Source of the DNA: an uncultured Oscillospiraceae bacterium
Lineage (GTDB): Bacteria; Bacillota; Clostridia; Oscillospirales; Ruminococcaceae
DNA: 64,000 nucleotides
Assembly: GCA_934464775.1 (NCBI GenBank)
Contig: CAKSKG010000001.1
Coordinates: forward strand, 62,001 to 126,000
Direction: 5' to 3'
Positions 17,986 to 27,444 of the stretch are shown piece after piece (within the stretch, counting starts at the first letter, position 1; every line of letters starts with the position of its first letter). A model generated the notes under the pieces. The model saw only the letters and a program-made list of their open reading frames with translations, was not told where the DNA came from and searched no databases. Position numbers and translations under genes: made by a program.

Positions 17986-18014
17986 TTTACTTTGATGTCG
18001 GAATGTGGTATAAT
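17986..18014 (+). promoter_or_regulatory. Promoter of the MATE transporter gene
   Basis: TTTACT (17986-17991), 17 bp, TATAAT (18009-18014). Confidence 0.6.
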
Positions 18015-18082
18015 TATAATATTGTCCATGTTCATATCTTCATGGTCAGCAAACCTATTATAAAACGATTGGAACGAATAAA

Positions 18083-19504
18083 ATGCCCCGAAATAAAAAA
18101 TCAAAGCAGGATATGACCCTTGAGCTTGAACAGGGAAAGATCCTCCCGCTGGTATTCAGACTGACTGTTCCTGCGGTGATAGCGCAGCTCATAACCTTTT
18201 TGTACAACATCGTTGACCGAATGTACGTCTCCCGAATCGAAAGCTCGGGAATGGACGCACTTGCGGCGCTGGGTATCGTACTTCCCATAACACTGATACT
18301 TTCGGCTTTTGCAAACCTCATCGGTCTGGGCGGCTCTCCCCGTGCGGGAATAAAGCTGGGCGAGGGTGAACCCGACGAAGCAAACCGCATTTTCAACACA
18401 GCATTCGTACTGCTTTCGGCGATAGGAATAGTCCTCGGAGCAGTGACATTTCTCTTTGCACGGCAGATAGTTGTGCTGTTCGGCTGTCCGCCCAGTGCGA
18501 TTGAATTTGCGGTATCGTATCTGAAAATATATTCCTGCGGAACTATCTTTGTAATGCTTGCGCAGGGACTGAACCCGTTTATTCTCACCCAAGGGTATTC
18601 ATTCTTCGCAATGGGATCGGTGCTTGCAGGCGCTGTTCTGAACATCATTCTCGACCCGATCTTCATTTTTAGCCTTGATATGGGCGTCAGCGGTTCGGCT
18701 CTCGCAACGATAATATCACAGCTTTGCTCCTGCATCTGCAATATCGGATTTTTCTTCTCGAAGAAAAGCCTTTTCCGTTTCCGCATAACCGATATGAAGC
18801 TTTCCTCGCCGAGGATAAAGAATATCCTGTCACTGGGCTTCACGCCGTTTACCATGACGATAACCGAGTGCGCCATTCAAATAGTTTTCAATATAAATCT
18901 GAACTGCGCCACAGGCGGCAACAAGGACTATACCGCCGCACTTACGGTAATGCTCAGTGCGCTCCAGCTGATATCCCTGCCGCTGAACGGTCTTGGAAAC
19001 GGAATGCAGCCGTTCGTCAGCTACAATTACGGCAAGGGCAATGCCGTGCGCCTGAAAAAAGGCATAAAATACGTTACGGTGATCGCATTTATCTTTGCGA
19101 TAATCATATGGTCGGTATCGCTGGCAGTGCCGCAGGTATACGCACAGCTTTTCTCCGCAAGCGACAGCGTTACGGCGATCGTCAAGCAGTACACTCCCCT
19201 GTTCCTCATGGGCTCGATAATGTTTTTCGTGCAGATGACGCTGCAAAATATCAACGTTGCGCTGGGTCAGGCAAAATCCGCACTGATACTTGCCGTCACC
19301 CGAAAGGTGATAATACTGATACCGCTCTGCTTTATCCTGACGCATTTCCTCGGCTTCAAGGGCGTTTATATGTCCGAGGGGATCGCCGATTTTGCGGCAG
19401 GAATAATCACATCAATAGTTATCTTCACCTCATTCCCGAGGATATTCAAAAAGCGTGAAGAGGAAGTCAGAAGAAAAGCCGAAAGCGCCGAAAAAAGCAT
19501 ATAA
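18083..19504 (+). CDS. MATE family efflux transporter
   Basis: A 473-residue, twelve-span MATE transporter. Two similar halves are seen: the first with VPAVIAQLITFLYNIVDRMYV (about 30-50) and GSPRAGIKLGEG, the second with a repeat around PLNGLGNGMQPFVSYNYGKGN (about 298-318). MATE proteins export drugs or metabolites in exchange for H+ or Na+; no substrate can be assigned. It stands alone with its own promoter and double terminator. The RBS is weak (TTGGAACG). Confidence 0.9.
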   Translation: MPRNKKSKQDMTLELEQGKILPLVFRLTVPAVIAQLITFLYNIVDRMYVSRIESSGMDALAALGIVLPITLILSAFANLIGLGGSPRAGIKLGEGEPDEANRIFNTAFVLLSAIGIVLGAVTFLFARQIVVLFGCPPSAIEFAVSYLKIYSCGTIFVMLAQGLNPFILTQGYSFFAMGSVLAGAVLNIILDPIFIFSLDMGVSGSALATIISQLCSCICNIGFFFSKKSLFRFRITDMKLSSPRIKNILSLGFTPFTMTITECAIQIVFNINLNCATGGNKDYTAALTVMLSALQLISLPLNGLGNGMQPFVSYNYGKGNAVRLKKGIKYVTVIAFIFAIIIWSVSLAVPQVYAQLFSASDSVTAIVKQYTPLFLMGSIMFFVQMTLQNINVALGQAKSALILAVTRKVIILIPLCFILTHFLGFKGVYMSEGIADFAAGIITSIVIFTSFPRIFKKREEEVRRKAESAEKSI

Positions 19505-19507
19505 AAA

Positions 19508-19566
19508 GACCGCTTACCGATCGATAAGCGGTCACGGGACGTATCCGTTCGGATATGTCCTTTTTT
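19508..19566 (+). terminator. Two tandem terminator hairpins after the MATE gene
   Basis: GACCGCTTA/TAAGCGGTC (19508-19516 with 19525-19533) is followed by a second stem, GGAC-TATCC/GGATA-GTCC (19537-19560), and TTTTTT. The convergent minus-strand gene ends at 19568. Confidence 0.85.
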
Positions 19567-19567
19567 A

Positions 19568-20494
19568 TTAACATAAGCTGATGATGTCAAATGATTCGGC
19601 ATTGTTGATGAAATCCAAACTTAATGCTGCAAATACTACCTCAGAACCGTCAACGCCAAACATATCGGCGGTGCCAAGCATATATGTATTCATATTACTG
19701 TCCATCCAAGCTGCATATGTTTCGGTCGATGTTACGGGATCACCCAAGAGCTTTGCTGCTTTCTTTTCAATTTTAGAAAAATCTTTGCTGTCAGGGCATA
19801 CAGCAATAACGCCCACAAGCTTATCCGCTTCATCGAAAATAGCCACTACATCTGTATTGGAAGCACCGAGATAATCTGCCTTGAACGCTATCATAGTTAC
19901 TGTTTCATTAGATACCTTTTCATAATCACCGATGCTATTTGCGCTGATGAATTTATCCAAGCTCATTCCGAACTTGCCCTTGCCGAGAATCTTGCTCTTG
20001 AAGGACGAAACTGCTGCCGCATCAGAAGAAGCCTGCTTTTTGGATTTTACCGAGCCGTCGGAATTAAATGTATATGTATAGCCGTCAACAGTAACGGTCT
20101 TTGTCTGAAGAACACCCTTACCGTCGAAAAGATAATTCTTGCCGCCAATCTTTTTCAGACCTGTGCGCATCACGCCGTCCTTGCCGAAGTAATACTTTTT
20201 ATCCGAAATAGTTTTCCAGCCGGTTGCCATTTTTCCCTTTTTGGAGGACATGAAATAATATGTTTTTCCGCCGATCTTCTTGAAGCCCGTAACGGCGTTT
20301 CCGTCCTTGCCGAAGTAATATTTTCCGCCGTCGATCTCATTCCAGCCGCTGAGCTTCTCGCCCTGCTCATTGGTATAAGCATATCCGCCCGATGTTTTCA
20401 CCCAGTCAGCCGATACGGAAAGAGCCGCTGTCGATGAAACTGTCATTACAGCTGCCGCAGCTGCGCAGGTTATCATTTTTGTTAATCTGTTCAT
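19568..20494 (-). CDS. Secreted protein with choline/glucan-binding repeats
   Basis: A 308-residue protein with a Sec signal peptide (about 1-30) and about five cell-wall-binding (CW_binding_1) repeats at about 35-150 (GWNEIDGGKYYFGKDG, GFKKIGGKTYYF, GWKTISDKKYYFGKDG, GLKKIGGKNYLFDGKG). These aromatic repeats bind choline, glucan or other wall glycans. The C-terminal ~155 residues form a domain I do not recognise. I use the ATG at 20494, 10 nt after AAAGGA, instead of the in-frame TTG nine bases upstream. It is monocistronic. Confidence 0.82.
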   Translation of the reverse strand: MNRLTKMITCAAAAAVMTVSSTAALSVSADWVKTSGGYAYTNEQGEKLSGWNEIDGGKYYFGKDGNAVTGFKKIGGKTYYFMSSKKGKMATGWKTISDKKYYFGKDGVMRTGLKKIGGKNYLFDGKGVLQTKTVTVDGYTYTFNSDGSVKSKKQASSDAAAVSSFKSKILGKGKFGMSLDKFISANSIGDYEKVSNETVTMIAFKADYLGASNTDVVAIFDEADKLVGVIAVCPDSKDFSKIEKKAAKLLGDPVTSTETYAAWMDSNMNTYMLGTADMFGVDGSEVVFAALSLDFINNAESFDIISLC

Positions 20495-20536
20495 GTACTT
20501 CAATTCCTTTCAAGATATGAATTTTATGATAATATT

Positions 20537-20565
20537 ATTTTACCATATCATTTCATATTTGTCAA
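20537..20565 (-). promoter_or_regulatory. Promoter of the choline-binding-repeat gene
   Basis: On the minus strand: TTGACA (20565-20560), 17 bp, TAAAAT (20542-20537). Confidence 0.75.
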
Positions 20566-20577
20566 TATTTCAAACAC

Positions 20578-20610
20578 AAAAAAACACGCTGCCCTTACGG
20601 ACAACGTGTT
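20578..20610 (-). terminator. Terminator after the FN3 surface protein gene
   Basis: On the minus strand AACACGTTG pairs with CAGCGTGTT (one mismatch), followed by a run of seven T. Confidence 0.8.
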
Positions 20611-20617
20611 TTTTATA

Positions 20618-23600
20618 TTATTTCTTAACTATTTTGTAGATCTTGTTTCTCTTTCTGTCTGAATAAAGCTCGGAAGCGGAATTGAATCTGAAAGCATAGC
20701 CCGAAGCTGTGGAAGCTGTTCCGCTGCCTGCCGCCGCTGCCGCAGAGGCTGCACTTGAATGCATATCCTCGGGAGTGAGATAATGAACAAACGCAAATGG
20801 CGAGAATTCACTGATGCTTACCTGTGCAAGCGTCTTTCCGTCCGCTGTGCCGAAAGTAATCGGAAGTATCTCAAGCTGATTATCCGATGTAATATGCATC
20901 AGCTGGAAGTCCTGACCGTACTTCTCGAACTTGTCGGGGATAGGCATTGTCAGCGTGATGTAATGACCCGATGCAGGCTGAACTCTTGTGCTTGTGTCAT
21001 GCACGTACATCGTCATGTCAAATGGGAAGATATCGAAGCTGCCGATGCCGTCCGCATAATTGTCAAGCATATCATAAACAGCCTGTGTGGACTCATCATT
21101 TACGCTGAATCGGATATCAACATCGCTGTCGATTGCCTTTTCATCGGTATAAGCGGTGATAAGCTCTGTATGGGAAATGCCGTCGGGAGTTGTTCCCACA
21201 ATGTAGATCTTGTAGCCCGAAACTGTATCACTGCCGTTTCCGTTTCCATTTCCGCTGCTGTCGTCAGCAGCCATCGGAACTGCCGAAACTGCCAGCGAAT
21301 ATGCGCTGTACTGATTCTGTCTGCCTGTTGTGACATATGCCGACACCATATAGGTGTAATTCATGCCGTTAACAAGACCTGTGTGAACAAATTCCGTCTT
21401 GGAAACAACACCCACTGCCTTGAAGGAGCCCTGAGCAGCGTCATATACATATACAACATAGCCCGATGCACCCTTTACAGCCGACCACTTTACAGTTATC
21501 TCGCCGTCGCCGGGTGTAGCCGTAACATCAACGGGAGCCGAAAGGAAGCTGCCGATAGTTACCGTTCTGAGGGTTGCATAATCACTGTAAATATATGTTC
21601 CGTCGGAGAGCGTCTTGTATGCTCTGATCGTATATGTGCATATAGTGCCGTTTGTCAGTCCCGAATCGGTGTACTTATCCTTTGAGGAGCGTCCGATAGC
21701 AACGGGATTGCCGTTTGAATCAATGAGATAGATCTCATATCCGTCCGCATTATCGACCTTTGACCAGCTGAGATTTGCCTGTCCGTCGGTAGTTGTTACC
21801 GTGAAGTCCTGGGGAACATCAAGGTAATCGCTGTCCTTATCGGGCGAATACGAAGCATCGGGCTTGCCCGAAGCAGTTGCATAATCGTCGCTCTGGATCT
21901 TCTTTGTGCCGATAATAACGTATGACCATATCTTATATGTATAGTTCACGCCATTTGTAAGATAAAGATCCTCATAAGGAGGCTTTGAGATAACGGGAAG
22001 AGTTGTTGTTTCGCCTGTGGAGGGGTCATATCTTGTAATGATATAACCGTCCGCTTCCTTAACGGTTGTCCATTTAAGAGTGTTCTTCTTGCTGCCGGGA
22101 GTTACCTTGAAATCGGTAGGCTCGCTGACCTGGAAGCCGATAAGCTTGGAAACCTCGCTGGAATAATCGGAAAATACCTGTCTGCCTGTCACATACTTGT
22201 AAGCACGAACCTTGAATGTGACCACATCGCCGTTTTCAAGACCGTTGGAGAAGTCATACTTAGTAACATTGCCTGCGTTGATCTCGCTGTCGCCCTCATA
22301 TGTGACCAGTGTTCCGTCAGACTTTCTTACCTCGGCGTAAATGCTGTATCCCGCAACAGGCTCGGAGCCGCTGGGAACTGCCGACTTGTCCCATGTAAGG
22401 GAAGCTGTTATCTGACCGTTCTTCTGTGAAACCGTAACATTAAGATTTGTGGGTGCGGGGAATGCGGAGCCTGCCGTATCATCGGGAGCATCTACCATTC
22501 CTGTGGGATCACTCATCGCAACTACTCTGGAACCGCCGTTCTGCGCCTTCATTGTAATAACCGCTGCGATCTCGTAGCGCTTCTTCTGACCGTTGATAAG
22601 GGACTTGTCCACAAAGGAAACTATGTCGCCGCTCTTGGGCTGTTCAACCGTAACGGGAGAATCGGAACGGATATACTGTCCCGTTGCCTCGTCATATGTA
22701 TGAACATACACACGGTATTCGTTTGCTTCGGGTATCTTGTCCCATGTTACCGTGATCTGACCGTCCTTTGCCACCGACTTCATGTTTGCGGGAGTTTCGA
22801 TCTTCAGATCCATTGTAAACGCCTTGACCTCGGACTTTTCGCCGTCGATCTCGCCGTTCTTGTCAATGGGAACAACGTAATATTCATAGGTGCAGTTGTT
22901 CTCGATTGCTGTGCTTGTATCAATATAAGTCAGCAGATTTGCCGAACCCTTTGCAACCTCTGTGATAGCTTCAAAATTGCTTGAAACAGCCTCGCCTGCC
23001 GCATTCTTTGCAAGACGTCTGTAAATGCGGTAGCTGTCATTCTTTTCAATGTTTGTCCATTCAATAAGAATACCTCTGTTGTCAATGGAAGCATCATTAT
23101 TGAATTCAAGACGTGTTATCTCAACATAAATGTTGGGAATAACGGAGGGAGGGATCGTTCCGTCGGAATCGGCAGCAGCCTTTTCGCCGTAAACCGTGGA
23201 CCTTACATCATTTGCTCCGTTGTTGTAGGTGCCGTCGGTATAAGTATAGGGTCTGATATAAACCTCATAAAGCTGTGTGTTCACAAGAGCCTCGCCCTTG
23301 TTTCCTGCGGAGATCGTCAGATTATTTTCACCGTCCGCCTTGGCGATCTTGGAAGCATCATAGTTCTGCTCCAGGAATACCTTGCCGTTGGGAGCTATGA
23401 CAGTTACCTTGTAGCCGTCTGCCTGACCTGTTACATCATCATCGCTCCATGTGATAGTGAATTCCTTGTTGCCGGGAACAAGCTTTACCTTTGAAAGTGC
23501 GGGAGGTGCAACAGTTACAGCCGTTGCTTCCTTGCTGCGGTAAGGATTGTTGTCCGCTTCGATAGTGAAATAATAAGTCGTGCCGTTTACAAATGGAGCA

Positions 23601-25690
23601 TTTGCGTCCTCGCCATGTCCCACCGAGGGAAGCTTTGAAGCCGTGAATTCGGTAACTGCGCCCACGGAATAATATCCTGCATAAACGCTGTCGCCGTCCT
23701 CATTGAGATAGCGGCAGTGGATCTTGTAGGAAGCCGCATTTCTCATCTTGTCCCATGTGAACTTGATATGCTCGTTTGTATAATCAACGGTCTGACCGTT
23801 GGACACTTCGTCCTGTACAACCTGCGCCTTGAAGTTCTGGACTGTTATTCTTGAAACAGCCACATCTGCGGAAACAGGCTCGCTGGAATTGTTCACATCA
23901 TCATCGGCAAAATAATCATATGCGCTGACTGTGAACTTCACCGTTTCGCCGTAAGGAATGATATATTCGTCCTTCACCGCAAGGGATATCTTCGTCTGAG
24001 CCGAGTCGGTGGAAATGATAGCCTCGATGCCGTCTGCATACTCGTCTGTGGCATTGTCCATTGTGACTGTTCTGCCGCCCGTAGGAATAGCCGTGCTGTT
24101 ATCAATAGTATAGGTGAACTTGTCGCCGCCTCTTTCTACCGTAACGATATATCCGCTGACATTTTTCTTGTAATCCCATGTAAGCTGATAATATCCCTCA
24201 CCGCTGACATTCACTGCCTGAGCGGTAACGCCTGTGGGCTTTGCGGGAAGAACAGCTGCCTGTCTGCCCTCGGTGATATAATCGTAAAGATCCTTGCTTA
24301 CCGTCTTGCCTGCCTTTGCTTCGGAAGCGAGGTCAGAGCCTTTGGGATTTGTCGTCTCGGTCAGCGTTCTTGCCGAATCGAGAGGATCGTAATATGTACG
24401 GAGATATACATTGTATCCCTTTGAGGACTGAACGGGTGTAAAGCCCGTAACTGTATAGGAAGTCTGGTTTGCTTCAAACAGCCGGCTTGAAATGATCTGC
24501 TTGTTGTCGCTGTCTGTTGTGTAAAGCATATAATAGGAAGCGCCGTCAACATTTTTCCACTCTGCGGTAACGCTTCTGTCTTCCGCAACATTTACCGTAA
24601 ATTCAGTATCGGAAGTATTCACTGCCCTGCGCTTTGCACCCAGTGCGAAGTGTATACTATATATATTGTTTCCGTCAACTGCGGAAAAAGCTCTTACCGC
24701 ATACTGATGCTCGTTTGTATCGTTAACAGGTATCTTCACGATAACATCGTTGTCGATAGTCGTTGTCTTGTAATCGGTAAGCTTGTTGTAGGACGAGCTG
24801 CCGCTGTTCCATTCATAAACATCGAAGCCGTCGGCAGCAGGCTTTGTGAATTTCAGATAAACACTTTTCAGACCGCTGTATGACACAACATTGGCAACAT
24901 CGGCAGGGATAAGTGCCGTATTGAATCCGCCCGCACGCTTGATGAGCGTTGTCTTTCCGGAAGAATACTTGCCGCTGAGTCTGTCATCGATGCTTGCCTC
25001 AAAGCCGCTTGTGTTGAGGATAATGATAGTGGAATCGGGAGCCATGCTCATGAAAGCTCCGCTGCCCACGGAATAATAACCGAACTGCTTGCTCTTTGCG
25101 TCAATAATAACAGTCGTCAGCGAAGAAGCACCGTTGAATGCATCCTGACCGATAATGGGTGAATCGGCGCTGCCGCCCTCCATATCGAGTACGGTAAGAT
25201 CGGCATACGCAAGGTTGGCATTGTTCTTGAAAGCCGATGCCGCAACTGAGGTGACTCCAGAAAGATCGGAAGTCTCGATCATCGCAGGATTCTCATATGT
25301 ATATGATGCCGCAATTCCGCTGAGGGCATTTCCTCTTATAATAACATTGGCAGCGGCAAAAACGCTCATTCCCATATCCATAGGGATCGTCATTCCCGCA
25401 AACGCCAGCGCCATGACAAGGCTGACTGCTCTGCCGATAAAGGGTCTTTTTCTGATATAGACCGTCTTTTTCCGCTCGGGGATATCATAGTTGGGCTGCT
25501 TTTTCGGTCTGGGCTTCATTCCTAAGAAATTTCCGTTTCTGTCCGAAAAAGCCATATCCACGGCACGCACCGCCGAACAGAAGAGTATCACCGCAAGCTT
25601 CGCTATAAAGCAAACGGGCTTCAGTAATTTATGCCGCTGTGCAAAGCCGTTTATTGCCGAAACCGCCCTGCGCTGTGTGTTAAAATCCAT
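20618..25690 (-). CDS. Giant surface protein with BspA-type LRR and multiple fibronectin type III domains
   Basis: A 1690-residue protein. A ~80-residue positively charged N-terminus contains a hydrophobic stretch (FIAKLAVILFCSAV). A membrane or signal segment lies at about 82-106 (SLVMALAFAGMTIPMDMGMSV). A BspA-like leucine-rich section covers about 110-260 (VAASAFKNNANL, IGQDAFNGASSLTTVII). About nine to eleven FN3 domains run to about 1470, with recurring ITVTWDKI, ANLSWSKV and ITVKWSAV strands. A C-terminal region (about 1490-1690) is unrecognised. No sorting motif is seen. The ATG at 25690 has GAAGGA 10 nt upstream; another in-frame ATG at 25756 lies only about 9 nt from the predicted transcription start and lacks an RBS. 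Probable adhesion or substrate-contact protein. Confidence 0.85.
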   Translation of the reverse strand: MDFNTQRRAVSAINGFAQRHKLLKPVCFIAKLAVILFCSAVRAVDMAFSDRNGNFLGMKPRPKKQPNYDIPERKKTVYIRKRPFIGRAVSLVMALAFAGMTIPMDMGMSVFAAANVIIRGNALSGIAASYTYENPAMIETSDLSGVTSVAASAFKNNANLAYADLTVLDMEGGSADSPIIGQDAFNGASSLTTVIIDAKSKQFGYYSVGSGAFMSMAPDSTIIILNTSGFEASIDDRLSGKYSSGKTTLIKRAGGFNTALIPADVANVVSYSGLKSVYLKFTKPAADGFDVYEWNSGSSSYNKLTDYKTTTIDNDVIVKIPVNDTNEHQYAVRAFSAVDGNNIYSIHFALGAKRRAVNTSDTEFTVNVAEDRSVTAEWKNVDGASYYMLYTTDSDNKQIISSRLFEANQTSYTVTGFTPVQSSKGYNVYLRTYYDPLDSARTLTETTNPKGSDLASEAKAGKTVSKDLYDYITEGRQAAVLPAKPTGVTAQAVNVSGEGYYQLTWDYKKNVSGYIVTVERGGDKFTYTIDNSTAIPTGGRTVTMDNATDEYADGIEAIISTDSAQTKISLAVKDEYIIPYGETVKFTVSAYDYFADDDVNNSSEPVSADVAVSRITVQNFKAQVVQDEVSNGQTVDYTNEHIKFTWDKMRNAASYKIHCRYLNEDGDSVYAGYYSVGAVTEFTASKLPSVGHGEDANAPFVNGTTYYFTIEADNNPYRSKEATAVTVAPPALSKVKLVPGNKEFTITWSDDDVTGQADGYKVTVIAPNGKVFLEQNYDASKIAKADGENNLTISAGNKGEALVNTQLYEVYIRPYTYTDGTYNNGANDVRSTVYGEKAAADSDGTIPPSVIPNIYVEITRLEFNNDASIDNRGILIEWTNIEKNDSYRIYRRLAKNAAGEAVSSNFEAITEVAKGSANLLTYIDTSTAIENNCTYEYYVVPIDKNGEIDGEKSEVKAFTMDLKIETPANMKSVAKDGQITVTWDKIPEANEYRVYVHTYDEATGQYIRSDSPVTVEQPKSGDIVSFVDKSLINGQKKRYEIAAVITMKAQNGGSRVVAMSDPTGMVDAPDDTAGSAFPAPTNLNVTVSQKNGQITASLTWDKSAVPSGSEPVAGYSIYAEVRKSDGTLVTYEGDSEINAGNVTKYDFSNGLENGDVVTFKVRAYKYVTGRQVFSDYSSEVSKLIGFQVSEPTDFKVTPGSKKNTLKWTTVKEADGYIITRYDPSTGETTTLPVISKPPYEDLYLTNGVNYTYKIWSYVIIGTKKIQSDDYATASGKPDASYSPDKDSDYLDVPQDFTVTTTDGQANLSWSKVDNADGYEIYLIDSNGNPVAIGRSSKDKYTDSGLTNGTICTYTIRAYKTLSDGTYIYSDYATLRTVTIGSFLSAPVDVTATPGDGEITVKWSAVKGASGYVVYVYDAAQGSFKAVGVVSKTEFVHTGLVNGMNYTYMVSAYVTTGRQNQYSAYSLAVSAVPMAADDSSGNGNGNGSDTVSGYKIYIVGTTPDGISHTELITAYTDEKAIDSDVDIRFSVNDESTQAVYDMLDNYADGIGSFDIFPFDMTMYVHDTSTRVQPASGHYITLTMPIPDKFEKYGQDFQLMHITSDNQLEILPITFGTADGKTLAQVSISEFSPFAFVHYLTPEDMHSSAASAAAAAGSGTASTASGYAFRFNSASELYSDRKRNKIYKIVKK

Positions 25691-25771
25691 CAGAAACCAA
25701 TCCTTCCGTGTATTGTCATCAGTTTTAAAAAACTGTTCAAAGTCATAATTATACATTTTTTATTATAGCAG

Positions 25772-25800
25772 ATTTTTTCCTGTTTGTCCAGTGATTTTCA
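25772..25800 (-). promoter_or_regulatory. Promoter of the FN3 surface protein gene
   Basis: On the minus strand: TGGACA (25800-25795), 17 bp, TATAAT (25777-25772). The start near 25765 supports translation from 25690 with a ~75-nt leader. Confidence 0.7.
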
Positions 25801-25895
25801 CAATTTTGTATAATTTTCTCAACACATCAAATGCGATAAATTTACATATATCGGCTCATAAAATGCATTAACCCTCAAAAAAGCCGTTCTGCCTC

Positions 25896-25924
25896 TTGAC
25901 GAAGCGGAACGATTGTGGTAAAAT
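25896..25924 (+). promoter_or_regulatory. Promoter of the GT2-GtrA-SDR operon
   Basis: TTGACG (25896-25901), 17 bp, TAAAAT (25919-25924), divergent from the FN3 promoter. Confidence 0.7.
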
Positions 25925-25968
25925 AAAGTATTGTAATGATTTTTGACTGAAAGGAAGTGCCTGCCGCA

Positions 25969-26925
25969 ATGGTTAAGCTTTCGCTTGCCGTTCCGTGCTA
26001 CAACGAACAGGACAACGTTTTTGCTTTTTATGAGGCGGTCAGCTCCGCTTTTGAAAACAAAATAGATTCTTATGAAATCGTTTTTGTGAATGACGGAAGC
26101 GCAGATGAAACCTCTTCACGTCTCCGCGAGCTTTACAGCAAGCATTCCGACAAGGTGACTGTAGTGAATTTCTCGCGCAATTTCGGCAAGGAAGCTGCGG
26201 TTTTTGCCGCACTGAAGCACTGCAAGGGCGAGCTTGTGACGGTTATCGATGCCGATCTCCAGCAGCGCCCCGAGGTCGTTCTTGAAATGGTCGAATATCT
26301 TGATTCCCACCCCGACTGCGACTGCGTTGCGGCATATCAGGAAAAGCGCCGTGAGGGCGGCTTCATGACTTTCTGCAAGAAGAGCTTTTATTCCGTTGTG
26401 AATAAGATCTGCGACACAAAATTTCACCCCGACGCCAGCGATTTCCGCACGTTCCGCCGTCCCATGGCAGATGCTATCGTTGATCTTCATGAATATCACC
26501 GCTTTTCAAAAGGGATATTTTCATGGGTGGGCTTCGATACTCATTTTATCCCCTATACTGCCGAGGAGCGTTTCTCGGGCGAGACAAAATGGAACTTCAG
26601 AAAGCTCCTTAAATACGCCCTTGACGGCATAATCTCATTCACCACCGCCCCTTTGAAGATCCCCGTTTATCTGGGCGGACTTTTCACGGCCGCAGGACTT
26701 ATATGGCTCATCGTCATGCTTATTATGTCAGCTGTTCACGGACTTACGGATAATATCCGTTTTGCAATAATCATTTCCGTGATACTCAATGTCAGCGGCT
26801 TGATCCTGCTGTCGCTGGGAATTATTGGCGAGTACCTTTCAAGGATATACATTCAGGGCAAGGAAAGACCGATATTTATTGAAAAATCCTGTCTGGAGCG
26901 CAAAGAAAGCTCCGATAATGATTGA
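25969..26925 (+). CDS. Glycosyltransferase family 2 (polyprenyl-phosphate glycosyltransferase, GtrB/DPM1-like)
   Basis: A 318-residue enzyme. The GT-A domain (about 1-225) shows VPCYNEQDN, EIVFVNDGSADET and the metal-binding VIDADLQQRPEV. Two membrane helices follow at about 230-255 and 262-285. This is the architecture of undecaprenyl-phosphate glucosyl/mannosyl transferases, which load a sugar onto the lipid carrier at the inner membrane face. I use the ATG at 25969, 12 nt after AAGGAAG; a GTG four codons upstream is too close to the RBS. The GtrA gene downstream supports a lipid-linked sugar pathway. Confidence 0.9.
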   Translation: MVKLSLAVPCYNEQDNVFAFYEAVSSAFENKIDSYEIVFVNDGSADETSSRLRELYSKHSDKVTVVNFSRNFGKEAAVFAALKHCKGELVTVIDADLQQRPEVVLEMVEYLDSHPDCDCVAAYQEKRREGGFMTFCKKSFYSVVNKICDTKFHPDASDFRTFRRPMADAIVDLHEYHRFSKGIFSWVGFDTHFIPYTAEERFSGETKWNFRKLLKYALDGIISFTTAPLKIPVYLGGLFTAAGLIWLIVMLIMSAVHGLTDNIRFAIIISVILNVSGLILLSLGIIGEYLSRIYIQGKERPIFIEKSCLERKESSDND

Positions 26926-26973
26926 TATACTTATTTCCGAAGGGAGATATTTCTGCTGTAAAGCACTTTTAAA

Positions 26974-27429
26974 ATGAACAAGATAAAAGAACTTATTAAA
27001 AAATACCGTGAGCTTATCACATATATTATCACGGGCGGCTGTACGACCCTTGTGAACTGGGTCATATACACGCTTCTCACATCTGCGGGAACAAATATGA
27101 CTGTTTCAAATGCGATAGCATGGTTCGGAGCTGTCATATTCGCATTTTTTGCAAACAAGCTGTGGGTATTCCGCAGCAAAAGCTTTGAGGCAGGCCCACT
27201 GCTGAAAGAGGCTGTTTCTTTTCTGGCTTCACGCATTCTTACCGGTGTGATCGAGATATTTCTCCCGGGACTGCTTTTTGATATGGGACTGAATATGTCC
27301 GTTTTTGGCATAAAGGGAGCTGTTTCAAAGTTCACCGTAAGCGTGATAGTTATTATCGCAAATTATATATTCGGAAAGCTTATCGTTTTCAGAAAAAACA
27401 GCTCCGAAAAGAATGATAAAAATAATTGA
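26974..27429 (+). CDS. GtrA family membrane protein (putative lipid-linked sugar flippase)
   Basis: A 151-residue, four-span GtrA/DPMS-type protein. The first helix has YIITGGCTTLVNWVIYTLL, and the last segment is VIVIIANYIFGKLIVFRK, typical of the family. GtrA proteins are thought to flip polyprenyl-phosphate sugars made by GtrB partners; here the partner is the GT2 gene 48 nt upstream. The only Shine-Dalgarno (GAAGGGAG) is about 27 nt from the ATG, with a small TGCT/AGCA hairpin between. Confidence 0.88.
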   Translation: MNKIKELIKKYRELITYIITGGCTTLVNWVIYTLLTSAGTNMTVSNAIAWFGAVIFAFFANKLWVFRSKSFEAGPLLKEAVSFLASRILTGVIEIFLPGLLFDMGLNMSVFGIKGAVSKFTVSVIVIIANYIFGKLIVFRKNSSEKNDKNN

Positions 27430-27444
27430 CCGGAGGAAACTACT

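Noticed and set aside
26938..26973. Third copy of the SD-hairpin module before gtrA
   Set aside because: The SD is about 27 nt from the ATG, but the intervening hairpin is only 4 bp and the sequence does not match the module at obg and the hlyD-like gene.
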